A stretch of 64,000 nt of DNA. It comes from Coriaria nepalensis (lineage: Eukaryota > Streptophyta > Magnoliopsida > Cucurbitales > Coriariaceae). Numbering within the stretch: position 1 is the stretch's first letter; the number at the start of each line of letters is the position of its first letter. Shown here piece after piece: positions 37,272 to 51,025 of this stretch. The stretch covers positions 36,177,501 through 36,241,500 of the forward strand of contig CP114481.1 of assembly GCA_027186245.1 (NCBI GenBank). The letters run 5' to 3'. The notes beneath the pieces were generated by a model. The model was not told where the DNA came from. It did no database searches and saw only the letters and a list, made by a program, of their open reading frames with translations. The position numbers were made by a program, and so were the translations under genes.

Positions 37272-38546
37272 AGAGCAAGTCGAACGAATTCTATTTTTGC
37301 ACTACAAACAGAAGTTTTTTGCATTATTTCCAAATGATCATTGCAAGGAAAGTGTGGATTCGTTTAACCTTAAAATCATTTCAATCAGTCATTTCAAGTC
37401 AATAACTTATTTCAAAGCAAGTCGAACGAATTCAATTTTTGCACTACAAACACAAGTTTTGTGCATAACTTGCAAATGATCATTGCAAAGAAAGTGTGCA
37501 TTCGTTTAACCTTAAAATCATTTCAATGAGTCATTTCAAGTCAATAACTTATTTCAAAGCAAGTCGAACGAATTCAATTTTTGCACTACAAACACAACTT
37601 TTGTGCATAACTTCCAAATGATCATTGCAAGGAAAGTGTGCATTCGTTTAACCTTAAAATCATTTCAATGAGTCATTTCAAGTCAATAACTTATTTCAAA
37701 GCAAGTCGAACGAATTCTATTTTTTCACTACAATCAGAAGTTTTTTGCATAACTTGCAAAGGATCAATGCAAGGAAAGTGTGCATTCGTTTAACCTCAAA
37801 ATCATTTCAATGAGTCATTTCAAGTCAATAACTTATTTCAAAGCAAGTCGAACGAATTCAATTTTTGCACGACAAACACAAGTTTTGTGCATAACTTGCA
37901 AATGATCAATGCAAGGAAAGTGTGCATTCGTTCAACTTAAAATCATTTCAATGAGTCATTTCAAGTCAATGACTTATTTCAAAGCAAGTTGAACGAATTC
38001 TATTTTTGCACTACAAACACAAGTTTTGTGCATAACTTGCAAATGATCAATGCAAGGAAAGTGTGCACTCGTTTAACCTTCAAATCATTTCAATGAGTCA
38101 TTTCAAGTCAATAACTTGTTTCAAAGCAAGTCGAACGAATTCTATTTTTTCACTACAAACAGAAGTTTTTTGCATAACTTGCAAATGATCAATGCAAGGA
38201 AAGTGTGCATTCGTTTAACTTAAAATCATTTCAATGAGTCATTTCAAGTCAATGACTTATTTCAAAGCAAGTTGAACGAATTCTATTTTTTCACTACAAA
38301 CACAAGTTTTGTGCATAACTTGCAAATGATCAATGCAAGGAAAGTGTGCATTCGTTTAACTTAAAATCATTTCAATGAGTCATTTCAAGTCAATAAGTTA
38401 TTTCTAACCAAGTCGAACGAATTCAATTTTTGCACTACAAACACAAGTTTTGTGCATAACTTGCAAATGATCATTGCAAGGAAAGTGTGCATTCGTTTAA
38501 CCTTAAAATCATTTCAATGTGTCCTTTCAAGTCGATATCTTATTTC
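37272..38546 (+). repeat. Diverged monomers, 9 copies
   Basis: Starts: 37272, 37414, 37556, 37698, 37840, 37981, 38123, 38264, 38405. The type-1 monomer here is altered (CAGAGCAAG, AACAGAAG, GTGTGGATTCG, CAATCAGTC). New variants for the window appear, such as ACAACTTTTGTG and GCACGACAAAC. The last monomer ends in GTGTCCTTTCAAGTCGATATC. Confidence 0.85.
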
Positions 38547-40249
38547 AAAGCAAGTCGAACGAATTCTATTTTTGCACTACAAACACAAGTTTTGTGCATA
38601 ACTTGCAAATGATCAATACAAGGAAAGTGTGCACTCGTTTAACCTTCAAATCATTTCAATGAGTCATTTCAAGTCAATAACTTATTTCAAAGCAAGTCGA
38701 ACGAATTCAATTTTTGTACTACAAACACAAGTTTTGTGCATAACTTCCAAATGATCATTGCAAGGAAAGTGTGCATTCGTTTAACCTTAAAATCATTTCA
38801 ATGAGTCATTTCAAGTCAATGACTTATTTCAAAGCAAGTTGAACGAATTCAATTTTTGCACTACAAACACAAGTTTTGTGCATAACTTGCAAATGATCAT
38901 TGCAAGGAAAGTGTGCATTCGTTTAACCTTAAAATCATTTCAATGAGTCATTTCAAGTCAATAACTTATTTCAAAGCAAGTCGAACGAATACTATTTTTT
39001 CACTACAAACACAAGTTTTGTGCATAACTTGCAAATGATCAATGCAAGGAAAGTGTGCATTCGGTTAACCTTAAAATCATTTCAATGAGTCATTTCAAGT
39101 CAATAACTTATTTCAAAGCAAGTCGAACGAATTCAATTTTTGCAGTACAAACAGAAGTTTTGTGCATAACTTGCAAATGATCAATGCAAGGAAAGTGTGC
39201 ATTCGTTTAACTTAAAATCATTTCAATGAGTCATTTCAAGTCAATAAGTTATTTCAAACCAAGTCGAACGAATTCAATTTTTGCACTACAAACACAAGTT
39301 TTTTGCATAACTTGCAAATGATCATTGCAAGGAAAGTGTGCATTCGTTTAACCTTAAAATCATTTCAATGAGTCATTTCAAGTCAATGACTTATTTCAAA
39401 GCAAGTTGAACAAATTCTATTTCTTCACTACAAACACAAGTTTTGTGCATAACTTGCAAATGATCATTGCAAGGAAAGTGTGCATTCGTTTAACCTTAAA
39501 ATCATTTCAATGAGTCATTTCAAGTCAATAACTTATTTCCAACCAAGTCGAACGAATTCAATTTTTGCACTACAAACCCAAGTTTTGTGCATAACTTGCA
39601 AATGATCATTGCAAGGAAAGTGTGCATTCGTTTAACCACAAAATCATTTCAATGAGTCATTTCAAGTCAATAAGTTATTTCAAAGCAAGTCGAACGAATT
39701 CTATTTTTTCACTACAAACACAAGTTTTGTCCATAACTTGCAAATGATCAATGCAAGGAAAGTGTGCATTCGTTTAACCACAAAATCATTTCAATGAGTC
39801 ATTTCAAGTCAATAAGTTATTTCAAAGCAAGTCGAACGAATTCTATTTTTTCACTACAAACACAAGTTTTGTCCATAACTTGCAAATGATCAATGCAAGG
39901 AAAGTGTGCACTCGTTTAACCTTCAAATCATTTCAATGAGTCATTTCAAGTCAATAAGTTATTTCTAACCAAGTCGAACGAATTCAATTTTTGCACTACA
40001 AACACAAGTTTTGTGCATAACTTGCAAATGATCATTGCAAGGAAAGTGTGCATTCGTTTAACCTTAAAATCATTTCATTGAGTCATTTCAAGTCAATAAC
40101 TTATTTCAAAGCAAGTCGAACGAATTCAATTTTTGCACTACAAACACAAGTTTTGTGCATAACATGCAAGTGATGAATGCAAGGAAAGTGTGCATTCATT
40201 TAACCTTAAAATCATTTCAATGTGTCCTTTCAAGTCGATATCTTATTTC
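38547..40249 (+). repeat. 12-monomer half of a 26-monomer (3688-bp) duplication
   Basis: Starts: 38547, 38689, 38831, 38973, 39115, 39256, 39398, 39540, 39682, 39824, 39966, 40108. The first eight monomers match 42235-43369, 3688 bp further right, including TTTTTGTACTAC, CTATTTCTTCAC and AACCACAAAATC. Monomers 39682 and 39824 are a local single-monomer tandem duplication carrying GTCCATAAC; the matching place at 43370 has only one. Confidence 0.84.
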
Positions 40250-42234
40250 AAAGCAAGTCGAACGAATTCTATTTTTGCACTACAAACACAAGTTTTGTGC
40301 ATAACTTGCAAATGATCAATACAAGGAAAGTGTGCACTCGTTTAACCTTCAAATCATTTCAATGAGTCATTTCAAGTCAATAACTTATTTCAAAGCAAGT
40401 CGAACGAATTCAATTTTTGTACTACAAACACAAGTTTTGTGCATAACTTCTAAATGATCATTGCATGGAAAGTGTGCATTCGTTTAACCTTAAAATCATT
40501 TCAATGAGTCATTTCAAGTCAATAACTTATTTCAAAGCAAGTCGAACGAATTCTATTTTTTCACTACAAACAGAAGTTTTTTGCATAACTTGCAAATGAT
40601 CAATGCAAGGAAAGTGTGCATTCGTTGAACTTAAAATCATTTCAATGAGTCATTTCAAATCAATAACTGATTTCAAAGCAAGTCGAACGAATTCAATTTT
40701 TGCACTACAAACACAAGTTTTGTGCATAACTTGCAGATGATCATTGCAAGGAAAGTGTGCATTCGTTTAACCTTAAAATCATTTCAATGAGTCATTTCAA
40801 GTCAATAACTTATTTCCAACCAAGTCGAACGAATTCAATTTTTGCACTACAAACCCAAGTTTTGTGCATAACTTGCAAATGATCATTGCAAGGAAAGTGT
40901 GCATTCGTTTAACCACAAAATCATTTCAATGAGTCATTTCAAGTCAATAAGTTATTTCAAAGCAAGTCGAACGAATTCTATTTTTTCACTACAAACACAA
41001 GTTTTGTGCATAACTTGCAAATGATCAATGCAAGGAAAGTGTGCATTCGGTTAACCTTAAAATCATTTCAATGAGTCATTTCAAGTCAATAACTTATTTC
41101 AAAGCAAGTCGAACGAATTCAATTTTTGCAGTACAAACAGAAGTTTTGTGCATAACTTGCAAATGATCAATGCAAGGAAAGTGTGCATTCGTTTAACTTA
41201 AAATCATTTCAATGAGTCATTTCAAGTCAATAAGTTATTTCCAACCAAGTCGAACGAATTCAATTTTTGCACTACAAACACAAGTTTTTTGCATAACTTG
41301 CAAATGATCATTGCAAGGAAAGTGTGCATTCGTTTAACCTTAAAATCATTTCAATGAGTCATTTCAAGTCAATGACTTATTTCAAAGCAAGTTGAACAAA
41401 TTCTATTTCTTCACTACAAACACAAGTTTTGTGCATAACTTGCAAATGATCATTGCAAGGAAAGTGTGCATTCGTTTAACCTTAAAATCATTTCAATGAG
41501 TCATTTCAAGTCAATAACTTATTTCCAACCAAGTCGAACGAATTCAATTTTTGCACTACAAACCCAAGTTTTGTGCATAACTTGCAAATGATCATTGCAA
41601 GGAAAGTGTGCATTCGGTTAACCTTAAAATCATTTCAATGAGTCATTTCAAGTCAATAACTTATTTCAAAGCAAGTCGAACGAATTCAATTTTTGCAGTA
41701 CAAACACAAGTTTTGTGCATAACTTGCAAATGATCAATGCAAGGAAAGTGTGCATTCGTTTAACTTAAAATCATTTCAATGAGTCATTTCAAGTCAATAA
41801 GTTATTTCTAACCAAGTCGAACGAATTCAATTTTTGCACTACAAACACAAGTTTTGTGCATAACTTGCAAATGATCATTGCAAGGAAAGTGTGCATTCGT
41901 TTAACCTTAAAATCATTTCATTGAGTCATTTCAAGTCAATAAGTTATTTCTAACCAAGTCGAACGAATTCAATTTTTGCACTACAAACACAAGTTTTGTG
42001 CATAACTTGCAAATGATCATTGCAAGGAAAGTGTGCATTCGTTTAACCTTAAAATCATTTCATTGAGTCATTTCAAGTCAATAACTTATTTCAAAGCAAG
42101 TCGAACGAATTCAATTTTTGCACTACAAACACAAGTTTTGTGCATAACATGCAAGTGATGAATGCAAGGAAAGTGTGCATTCATTTAACCTTAAAATCAT
42201 TTCAATGTGTCCTTTCAAGTCGATATCTTATTTC
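40250..42234 (+). repeat. 14-monomer unit (1985 bp)
   Basis: Starts: 40250, 40392, 40534, 40675, 40817, 40959, 41101, 41242, 41384, 41526, 41668, 41809, 41951, 42093. It contains the first GCATGGAAAG, GTTGAACTTAAAATC and AACTGATTTC monomers (40392-40816), which later form part of HOR-B at 47909-48332. The monomers at 41809 and 41951 are a near-identical tandem pair (TAACCAAG, CATTGAGTC). Confidence 0.84.
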
Positions 42235-44219
42235 AAAGCAAGTCGAACGAATTCTATTTTTGCACTACAAACACAAGTTTTGTGCATAACTTGCAAATGA
42301 TCAATACAAGGAAAGTGTGCACTCGTTTAACCTTCAAATCATTTCAATGAGTCATTTCAAGTCAATAACTTATTTCAAAGCAAGTCGAACGAATTCAATT
42401 TTTGTACTACAAACACAAGTTTTGTGCATAACTTCCAAATGATCATTGCAAGGAAAGTGTGCATTCGTTTAACCTTAAAATCATTTCAATGAGTCATTTC
42501 AAGTCAATGACTTATTTCAAAGCAAGTTGAACGAATTCAATTTTTGCACTACAAACACAAGTTTTGTGCATAACTTGCAAATGATCATTGCAAGGAAAGT
42601 GTGCATTCGTTTAACCTTAAAATCATTTCAATGAGTCATTTCAAGTCAATAACTTATTTCAAAGCAAGTCGAACGAATTCTATTTTTTCACTACAAACAC
42701 AAGTTTTGTGCATAACTTGCAAATGATCAATGCAAGGAAAGTGTGCATTCGGTTAACCTTAAAATCATTTCAATGAGTCATTTCAAGTCAATAACTTATT
42801 TCAAAGCAAGTCGAACGAATTCAATTTTTGCAGTACAAACAGAAGTTTTGTGCATAACTTGCAAATGATCAATGCAAGGAAAGTGTGCATTCGTTTAACT
42901 TAAAATCATTTCAATGAGTCATTTCAAGTCAATAAGTTATTTCCAACCAAGTCGAACGAATTCAATTTTTGCACTACAAACACAAGTTTTTTGCATAACT
43001 TGCAAATGATCATTGCAAGGAAAGTGTGCATTTGTTTAACCTTAAAATCATTTCAATGAGTCATTTCAAGTCAATGACTTATTTCAAAGCAAGTTGAACA
43101 AATTCTATTTCTTCACTACAAACACAAGTTTTGTGCATAACTTGCAAATGATCATTGCAAGGAAAGTGTGCATTCGTTTAACCTTAAAATCATTTCAATG
43201 AGTCATTTCAAGTCAATAACTTATTTCCAACCAAGTCGAACGAATTCAATTTTTGCACTACAAACCCAAGTTTTGTGCATAACTTGCAAATGATCATTGC
43301 AAGGAAAGTGTGCATTCGTTTAACCACAAAATCATTTCAATGAGTCATTTCAAGTCAATAAGTTATTTCAAAGCAAGTCGAACGAATTCTATTTTTTCAC
43401 TACAAACACAAGTTTTGTCCATAACTTGCAAATGATCAATGCAAGGAAAGTGTGCACTCGTTTAACCTTCAAATCATTTCAATGAGTCATTTCAAGTCAA
43501 TAACTTATTTCAAAGCAAGTCGAACGAATTCAATTTTTGTACTACAAACACAAGTTTTGTGCATAACTTGCAAATGATCATTGCAAGGAAAGTGTGCATT
43601 CGTTTAACCTTAAAATCATTTCAATGAGTCATTTCAAGTCAATAACTTATTTCAAAGCAAGTCGAACGAATTCTATTTTTTCACTACAAACAGAAGTTTT
43701 TTGCATAACTTGCAAATGATCAATGCAAGGAAAGTGTGCATTCGTTTAACCTCAAAATCATTTCAATGAGTCATTTCAAGTCAATAACTTATTTCAAAGC
43801 AAGTCGAACGAATTCAATTTTTGCAGTACAAACAGATGTTTTGTGCATAACTTGCAAATGATCAATGCAAGGAAAGTGTGCATTCGTTTAACTTAAAATA
43901 ATTTCAATGAGTCATTTCAAGTCAATGACTTATTTCAAAGCAAGTTGAACGAATTCTATTTTTTCACTACAAACACAAGTTTGGTGCATAACTTGCAAAT
44001 AATCAATGCAAGGAAAGTGTGCATTCGTTTAACTTAAAATCATTTCAATGAGTCAATTCAAGTCAATAACTTATTTCCAACCAAGTCGAACGAATTCAAT
44101 TTTTGCACTACAAACACAAGTTTTGTGCATAACTTGCAAATGATCATTGCAAGGAAAGTGTGCATTCGTTCAACCTTAAAATCATTTCAATGAGTCATTT
44201 CAAGTAAATAAGTTATTTC
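42235..44219 (+). repeat. 14 monomers, second member of the 3688-bp duplication
   Basis: Starts: 42235, 42377, 42519, 42661, 42803, 42944, 43086, 43228, 43370, 43512, 43654, 43796, 43937, 44078. It matches 38547 onward to about 43400 and then diverges through monomers with private changes (CAGATGTTTTG, TTTGGTGCATAAC, AAATAATC, GTCAATTCAAG). Confidence 0.84.
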
Positions 44220-46773
44220 AAAGCAAGTCGAACGAATTCTATTTTTGCACTACAAACAGAAGTTTTTTGCATTATTTCCAAATGATCATTGCAAGGAAAG
44301 TGTGCATTCGTTTAACCTTAAAATCATTTCAATGAGTCATTTCAAGTCAATAACTTATTTCAAAGCAAGTCGAACGAATTCAATTTTTGCACTACAAACA
44401 CAAGTTTTGTGCATAACTTGCAAATGATCATTGCAAGGAAAGTGTGCATTCGTTTAACCTTAAAATCATTTCAATGGGTCATTTCAAGTCAATAACTTAT
44501 TTCACAGCAAGTCGAACGAATTCAATTTTTGCACTACAAACACAACTTTTGTGCATAACTTCCAAATGATCATTGCAAGGAAAGTGTGCATTCGTTTAAC
44601 CTTAAAATCATTTCAATGAGTCATTTCAAGTCAATAACTTATTTCAAAGCAAGTCGAACGAATTCTATTTTTTCACTACAAACAGAAGTTTTTTGCATAA
44701 CTTGCAAATGATCAATGCAAGGAAAGTGTGCATTCGTTTAACCTCAAAATCATTTCAATGAGTCATTTCAAGTCAATAACTTATTTCAAAGCAAGTCGAA
44801 TGAATTCAATTTTTGCAGTACAAACAGAAATTTTGTGCATAACTTGCAAACGATCATTGCAAGGAAAGTGTGCATTCGTTTAACCTTAAAATCATTTCAA
44901 TGTGTCCTTTCAAGTCGATATCTTATTTCAAAGCAAGTCGAACGAATTCTATTTTTGCACTACAAACACAAGTTTTGTGTATAACTTGCAAATGATCAAT
45001 GCAAGGAAAGTGTGCATTCGTTTAACCTTAAAATCCTTTCAATATGTCATTTCAAGTCAATAACTTATTTCAAAGCAAGTGGAATGAATTCAATTTTTGC
45101 AGTGCAAACAGAAGTTTTGTGCATAACTTGCAAATGATCAATGCAAGGAAAGTGTGCATTCGTTTAACTTAAAATCATTTCAATGAGTCATTTCAAGTCA
45201 ATGACTTATTTCAAAGCAAGTTGAACGAATTCTATTTTTTCACTACAAACACAAGTTTTCTGCATAACTTGCAAATGATCAATGCAAGGAAAGTGTGCAT
45301 TTGGTTAACCTTAAATTCCTTTCAATGAGTCATTTCAAGTCAATAAGTTATTTCTAACCAAGTCGAACGAATTCAATTTTTGCACTACAAACACAAGTTT
45401 TGTGCATAACTTGCAAATGATCATTGCAAGGAAAGTGTGCATTCGTTTAACCTTAAAATCATTTCAATGAGTCATTTCAAGTCAATAAGTTATTTCAAAG
45501 CAAGTCGAACGAATTCTATTTTTGCACTACAAACACAAGTTTTGTGCATAACTTGCAAATGATCAATGCAAGGAAAGTGTGCACTCGTTTAACCTTCAAA
45601 TCATTTCAATGAGTCATTTCAAGTTAATAACTTATTTCAAAGCAAGTCGAACGAATTCAATTTTTGCACTACAGACACAAGTTTGGTGCATAACTTCCAA
45701 ATGATCATTGCAAGGAAAGTGTGCATTCGTTTAACCTTAAAATCATTTCAATGAGTCATTTCAAGTCAATAACTTATTTCAAAGCAAGTCGAACGAATTC
45801 AATTTTTGCACTACAAACACAACTTTTGTGCATAACTTCCAAATGATCATTGCAAGGAAAGTGTGCATTCGTTTAACCTTAAAATCATTTCAATGAGTCA
45901 TTTCAAGTCAATAACTTATTTCAAAGCAAGTCGAACGAATTCTATTTTTTCACTACAAACAGAAGTTTTTTGCATAACTTGGAAATGATCAATGCAAGGA
46001 AAGTGTTCATTCGTTTAACCTTAAAATCATTTCAATGAGTCATTTCAAGTCAATAACTTATTTCAAAGCAAGTCGAACGAATTCAATTTTTGCAGTACAA
46101 ACAGAAATTTTTTGCATAACTTGCAAATGATCATTGCAAGGAAAGTGTGCATTCGTTTAACCTTAAAATCATTTCAATGTGTCCTTTCAAGTCGATATCT
46201 TATTTCAAAGCAAGTCGAACGAATTCTATTTTTGCACTACAAACACAAGTTTTGTGCATAACTTGCAAATGATCAATGCAAGGAAAGTGTGCATTCGTTT
46301 AACCTTAAAATCCTTTCAATATGTCATTTCAAGTCAACAACTTATTTCAAAGCAAGTCGAAAGAATTCAATTTTTGCAGTGCAAACAGAAGTTTTGTGCA
46401 TAACTTGCAAATGATCAATGCAAGGAAAGTGTGCATTCGTTTAACTTAAAATCATTTCAATGAGTCATTTCAAGTCAATGACTTATTTCAAAGCAAGTTG
46501 AACGAATTCTATTTTTTCACTACAAACACAAGTTTTCTGCATAACTTGCAAATGATCAATGCAAGGAAAGTGTGCATTTGGTTAACCTTAAAATCCTTTC
46601 AATGAGTCATTTCAAGTCAATGACTTATTTCAAAGCAAGTTGAACGAATTCAATTTTTGCAGTACAAACAGAAGTTTTGTGCATAACTTGCAAATGATCA
46701 TTGCAAGGAAAGTGTGCATTCGTTTAACCTTAAAATCATTTCAATGAGTCATTTCAAGTCAATGACTTATTTC
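44220..46773 (+). repeat. Diverged block with 9-monomer (1277-bp) duplication
   Basis: Starts: 44220, 44362, 44504, 44646, 44788, 44930, 45072, 45213, 45355, 45497, 45639, 45781, 45923, 46065, 46207, 46349, 46490, 46632. The run GTGTCCTTTC monomer, ATCCTTTCAATATG monomer, GCAGTGCAAAC monomer, TTTTCTGCAT monomer occurs at 44788-45354 and again at 46065-46631, 1277 bp apart. The monomer at 44220 is the last type-1 (GCATTATTTCC) copy in the window. Single-base private variants are denser here than in the left half. Confidence 0.83.
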
Positions 46774-48899
46774 AACGCAAGTTGAACGAATTCTATTTTT
46801 TCACTACAAACACAAGTTTTGTGCATAACTTGCAAATGATCAATGCAAGGAAAGTGTGCATTCGTTTAACCTTAAAATCATTTCAATGAGTCATTTCAAG
46901 TCAATAACTTATTTCAAAGCAAGTCGAACGAATTCAATTTTTTCACTACAAACAGAAGTTTTTTGCATAACTTGCAAATGATCAATGCAAGGAAAGTGTG
47001 GATTCGTTTAACCTTTAAATCATTTCAATGAGTCATTTCAAGTCAATAACTTATTTCAAAGCAAGTCGAACGAATTCTATTTTCGCACTACAAACACAAG
47101 TTTTGTGCATAACTTCCAAATGATCATTGCAAGGAAAGTGTGCATTCGTTTAACCTTAAAATCATTTCAATGAGTCATTTCAAGTCAATAAGTTATTTCA
47201 AAGCAAGTCGAACGAATTCAATTTTTGCAATACAAACAGAAGTTTTTTGCATAACTTGCAAATGATCAATGCAAGGAAAGTGTGCATTCGTTTAACCTCA
47301 AAATCATTTCAATGAGTCATTTCAAGTCAATAACTTATTTCAAAGCAAGTCGAACGAATTCAATTTTTGTACTACAGACACAAGTTTGGTGCATAACTTG
47401 CAAATGATCATTGCAAGGAAAGTGTTCATTCGTTTAACCTTAAAATCATTTCAATGAGTCATTTCAAGTCAATAACTTATTTCAAAGCAAGTCGAACGAA
47501 TTCAATTTTTGCACTACAAACACAAGTTTTGTGCATAACTTGCAAATGATCAATGCAAGGAAAGTGTGCACTCGTTTAACCTTTAAATCATTTCAATGAG
47601 TCATTTCAAGTCAATAACTTATTTCAAAGCAAGTCGAACGAATTCTATTTTTGCACTACAAACACAAGTTTTGTGCATAACTTGCAAATGATCAATGCAA
47701 GGAAGGTGTGCATTCGTTTAACTTAAAATCATTTCAATGAGTCATTTCAAGTCAATGACTTATTTCAAAGCAAGTTGAACGAATTCTATTTTTTCACTAC
47801 AAACACAAGTTTTGTGCATAACTTGCAAATGATCAATGCAAGGAAAGTGTGCATTCGTTTAACCTTAAAATCATTTCAATGAGTCATTTCAAGTCAATAA
47901 CGTATTTCAAAGCAAGTCGAACGAATTCAATTTTTGTACTACAAACACAAGTTTTGTGCATAACTTCTAAATGATCATTGCATGGAAAGTGTGCATTCGT
48001 TTAACCTTAAAATCATTTCAATGAGTCATTTCAAGTCAATAACTTATTTCAAAGCAAGTCGAACGAATTCTATTTTTTCACTACAAACAGAAGTTTTTTG
48101 CATAACTTGCAAATGATCAATGCAAGGAAAGTGTGCATTCGTTGAACTTAAAATCATTTCAATGAGTCATTTCAAATCAATAACTGATTTCAAAGCAAGT
48201 CGAACGAATTCAATTTTTGCACTACAAACACAAGTTTTGTGCATAACTTGCAGATGATCAATGCAAGGAAAGTGTGCATTCGTTTAACTTAAAATCATTT
48301 CAATGAGTCATTTCAAGTCAATAAGTTATTTCTAACCAAGTCGAACGAATTCAATTTTTGCACTACACACACAAGTTTTGTGCATAACTTGCAAATGATC
48401 AATGCAAGGAAAGTGTGCACTCGTTTAACCTTAAAATCATTTCATTGAGTCATTTCAAGTCAATAACTTATTTCAAAGCAAGTCGAACGAATTCAATTTT
48501 TGCACTACAAACACAAGTTTTGTGCATAACATGCAAGTGATAAATGCAAGGAAAGTGTGCATTCATTTAACCTTAAAATCATTTCAATGTGTCCTTTCAA
48601 GTCGATATCTTATTTCAAAGCAAGTCGAACGAATTCTATTTTTGCACTACAAACACAAGTCTTGTGCATAACTTGCAAATGATCAATACAAGGAAAGTGT
48701 GCATTCGTTTAACCTTAAAATCATTTCAATATGTCATTTCAAGTCAATAACTTATTTCAAAGCAAGTCGAACGAATTCAATTTTTGCAGTACAAACAGAA
48801 GTTTTGTGCATAACTTGCAAATGATCAATGCAAGGAAAGTGTGCATTCGTTTAACTTAAAATCATTTCAATGAGTCATTTCAAGTCAATGACTTATTTC
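46774..48899 (+). repeat. HOR-B copy 1 (15 monomers, 2126 bp)
   Basis: Starts: 46774, 46916, 47058, 47200, 47342, 47484, 47626, 47767, 47909, 48051, 48192, 48333, 48475, 48617, 48759. Markers in order: AACGCAAGTTG; GTGTGGATTCG with CCTTTAAATC; TTTTCGCACTAC; GCAATACAAAC; ACAGACACAAGTTTGGTG; CACTCG; GGAAGGTGTGC; AATAACGTATTTC; GCATGGAAAG; CGTTGAACTTAAAATC; GCAGATGATC; ACACACACAAG; GTGATAAATG with GTGTCC; CAAGTCTTGTG; a short-class monomer. Monomers 7, 10, 11 and 15 are 141 bp. Composition is clearly unlike HOR-A, yet number and total length are the same. Confidence 0.93.
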
Positions 48900-51025
48900 A
48901 ACGCAAGTTGAACGAATTCTATTTTTTCACTACAAACACAAGTTTTGTGCATAACTTGCAAATGATCAATGCAAGGAAAGTGTGCATTCGTTTAACCTTA
49001 AAATCATTTCAATGAGTCATTTCAAGTCAATAACTTATTTCAAAGCAAGTCGAACGAATTCAATTTTTTCACTACAAACAGAAGTTTTTTGCATAACTTG
49101 CAAATGATCAATGCAAGGAAAGTGTGGATTCGTTTAACCTTTAAATCATTTCAATGAGTCATTTCAAGTCAATAACTTATTTCAAAGCAAGTCGAACGAA
49201 TTCTATTTTCGCACTACAAACACAAGTTTTGTGCATAACTTCCAAATGATCATTGCAAGGAAAGTGTGCATTCGTTTAACCTTAAAATCATTTCAATGAG
49301 TCATTTCAAGTCAATAAGTTATTTCAAAGCAAGTCGAACGAATTCAATTTTTGCAATACAAACAGAAGTTTTTTGCATAACTTGCAAATGATCAATGCAA
49401 GGAAAGTGTGCATTCGTTTAACCTCAAAATCATTTCAATGAGTCATTTCAAGTCAATAACTTATTTCAAAGCAAGTCGAACGAATTCAATTTTTGTACTA
49501 CAGACACAAGTTTGGTGCATAACTTGCAAATGATCATTGCAAGGAAAGTGTTCATTCGTTTAACCTTAAAATCATTTCAATGAGTCATTTCAAGTCAATA
49601 ACTTATTTCAAAGCAAGTCGAACGAATTCAATTTTTGCACTACAAACACAAGTTTTGTGCATAACTTGCAAATGATCAATGCAAGGAAAGTGTGCACTCG
49701 TTTAACCTTTAAATCATTTCAATGAGTCATTTCAAGTCAATAACTTATTTCAAAGCAAGTCGAACGAATTCTATTTTTGCACTACAAACACAAGTTTTGT
49801 GCATAACTTGCAAATGATCAATGCAAGGAAGGTGTGCATTCGTTTAACTTAAAATCATTTCAATGAGTCATTTCAAGTCAATGACTTATTTCAAAGCAAG
49901 TTGAACGAATTCTATTTTTTCACTACAAACACAAGTTTTGTGCATAACTTGCAAATGATCAATGCAAGGAAAGTGTGCATTCGTTTAACCTTAAAATCAT
50001 TTCAATGAGTCATTTCAAGTCAATAACGTATTTCAAAGCAAGTCGAACGAATTCAATTTTTGTACTACAAACACAAGTTTTGTGCATAACTTCTAAATGA
50101 TCATTGCATGGAAAGTGTGCATTCGTTTAACCTTAAAATCATTTCAATGAGTCATTTCAAGTCAATAACTTATTTCAAAGCAAGTCGAACGAATTCTATT
50201 TTTTCACTACAAACAGAAGTTTTTTGCATAACTTGCAAATGATCAATGCAAGGAAAGTGTGCATTCGTTGAACTTAAAATCATTTCAATGAGTCATTTCA
50301 AATCAATAACTGATTTCAAAGCAAGTCGAACGAATTCAATTTTTGCACTACAAACACAAGTTTTGTGCATAACTTGCAGATGATCAATGCAAGGAAAGTG
50401 TGCATTCGTTTAACTTAAAATCATTTCAATGAGTCATTTCAAGTCAATAAGTTATTTCTAACCAAGTCGAACGAATTCAATTTTTGCACTACACACACAA
50501 GTTTTGTGCATAACTTGCAAATGATCAATGCAAGGAAAGTGTGCACTCGTTTAACCTTAAAATCATTTCATTGAGTCATTTCAAGTCAATAACTTATTTC
50601 AAAGCAAGTCGAACGAATTCAATTTTTGCACTACAAACACAAGTTTTGTGCATAACATGCAAGTGATAAATGCAAGGAAAGTGTGCATTCATTTAACCTT
50701 AAAATCATTTCAATGTGTCCTTTCAAGTCGATATCTTATTTCAAAGCAAGTCGAACGAATTCTATTTTTGCACTACAAACACAAGTCTTGTGCATAACTT
50801 GCAAATGATCAATACAAGGAAAGTGTGCATTCGTTTAACCTTAAAATCATTTCAATATGTCATTTCAAGTCAATAACTTATTTCAAAGCAAGTCGAACGA
50901 ATTCAATTTTTGCAGTACAAACAGAAGTTTTGTGCATAACTTGCAAATGATCAATGCAAGGAAAGTGTGCATTCGTTTAACTTAAAATCATTTCAATGAG
51001 TCATTTCAAGTCAATGACTTATTTC
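48900..51025 (+). repeat. HOR-B copy 2 (15 monomers, 2126 bp)
   Basis: It repeats copy 1 monomer for monomer at an offset of 2126 bp. For example AACGCAAG lies at 46774, 48900 and 51026, AATAACGTA at 47895 and 50021, and GATAAATG at 48539 and 50665. I saw no difference between copies 1 and 2 by eye, so this duplication is recent. Confidence 0.93.

Noticed and set aside
46179..46403. 74-codon open frame on the plus strand
   Set aside because: It starts with GTG at the GTGTCCTTTC variant and runs through two monomers in different frames. This is a chance opening in repeat DNA.
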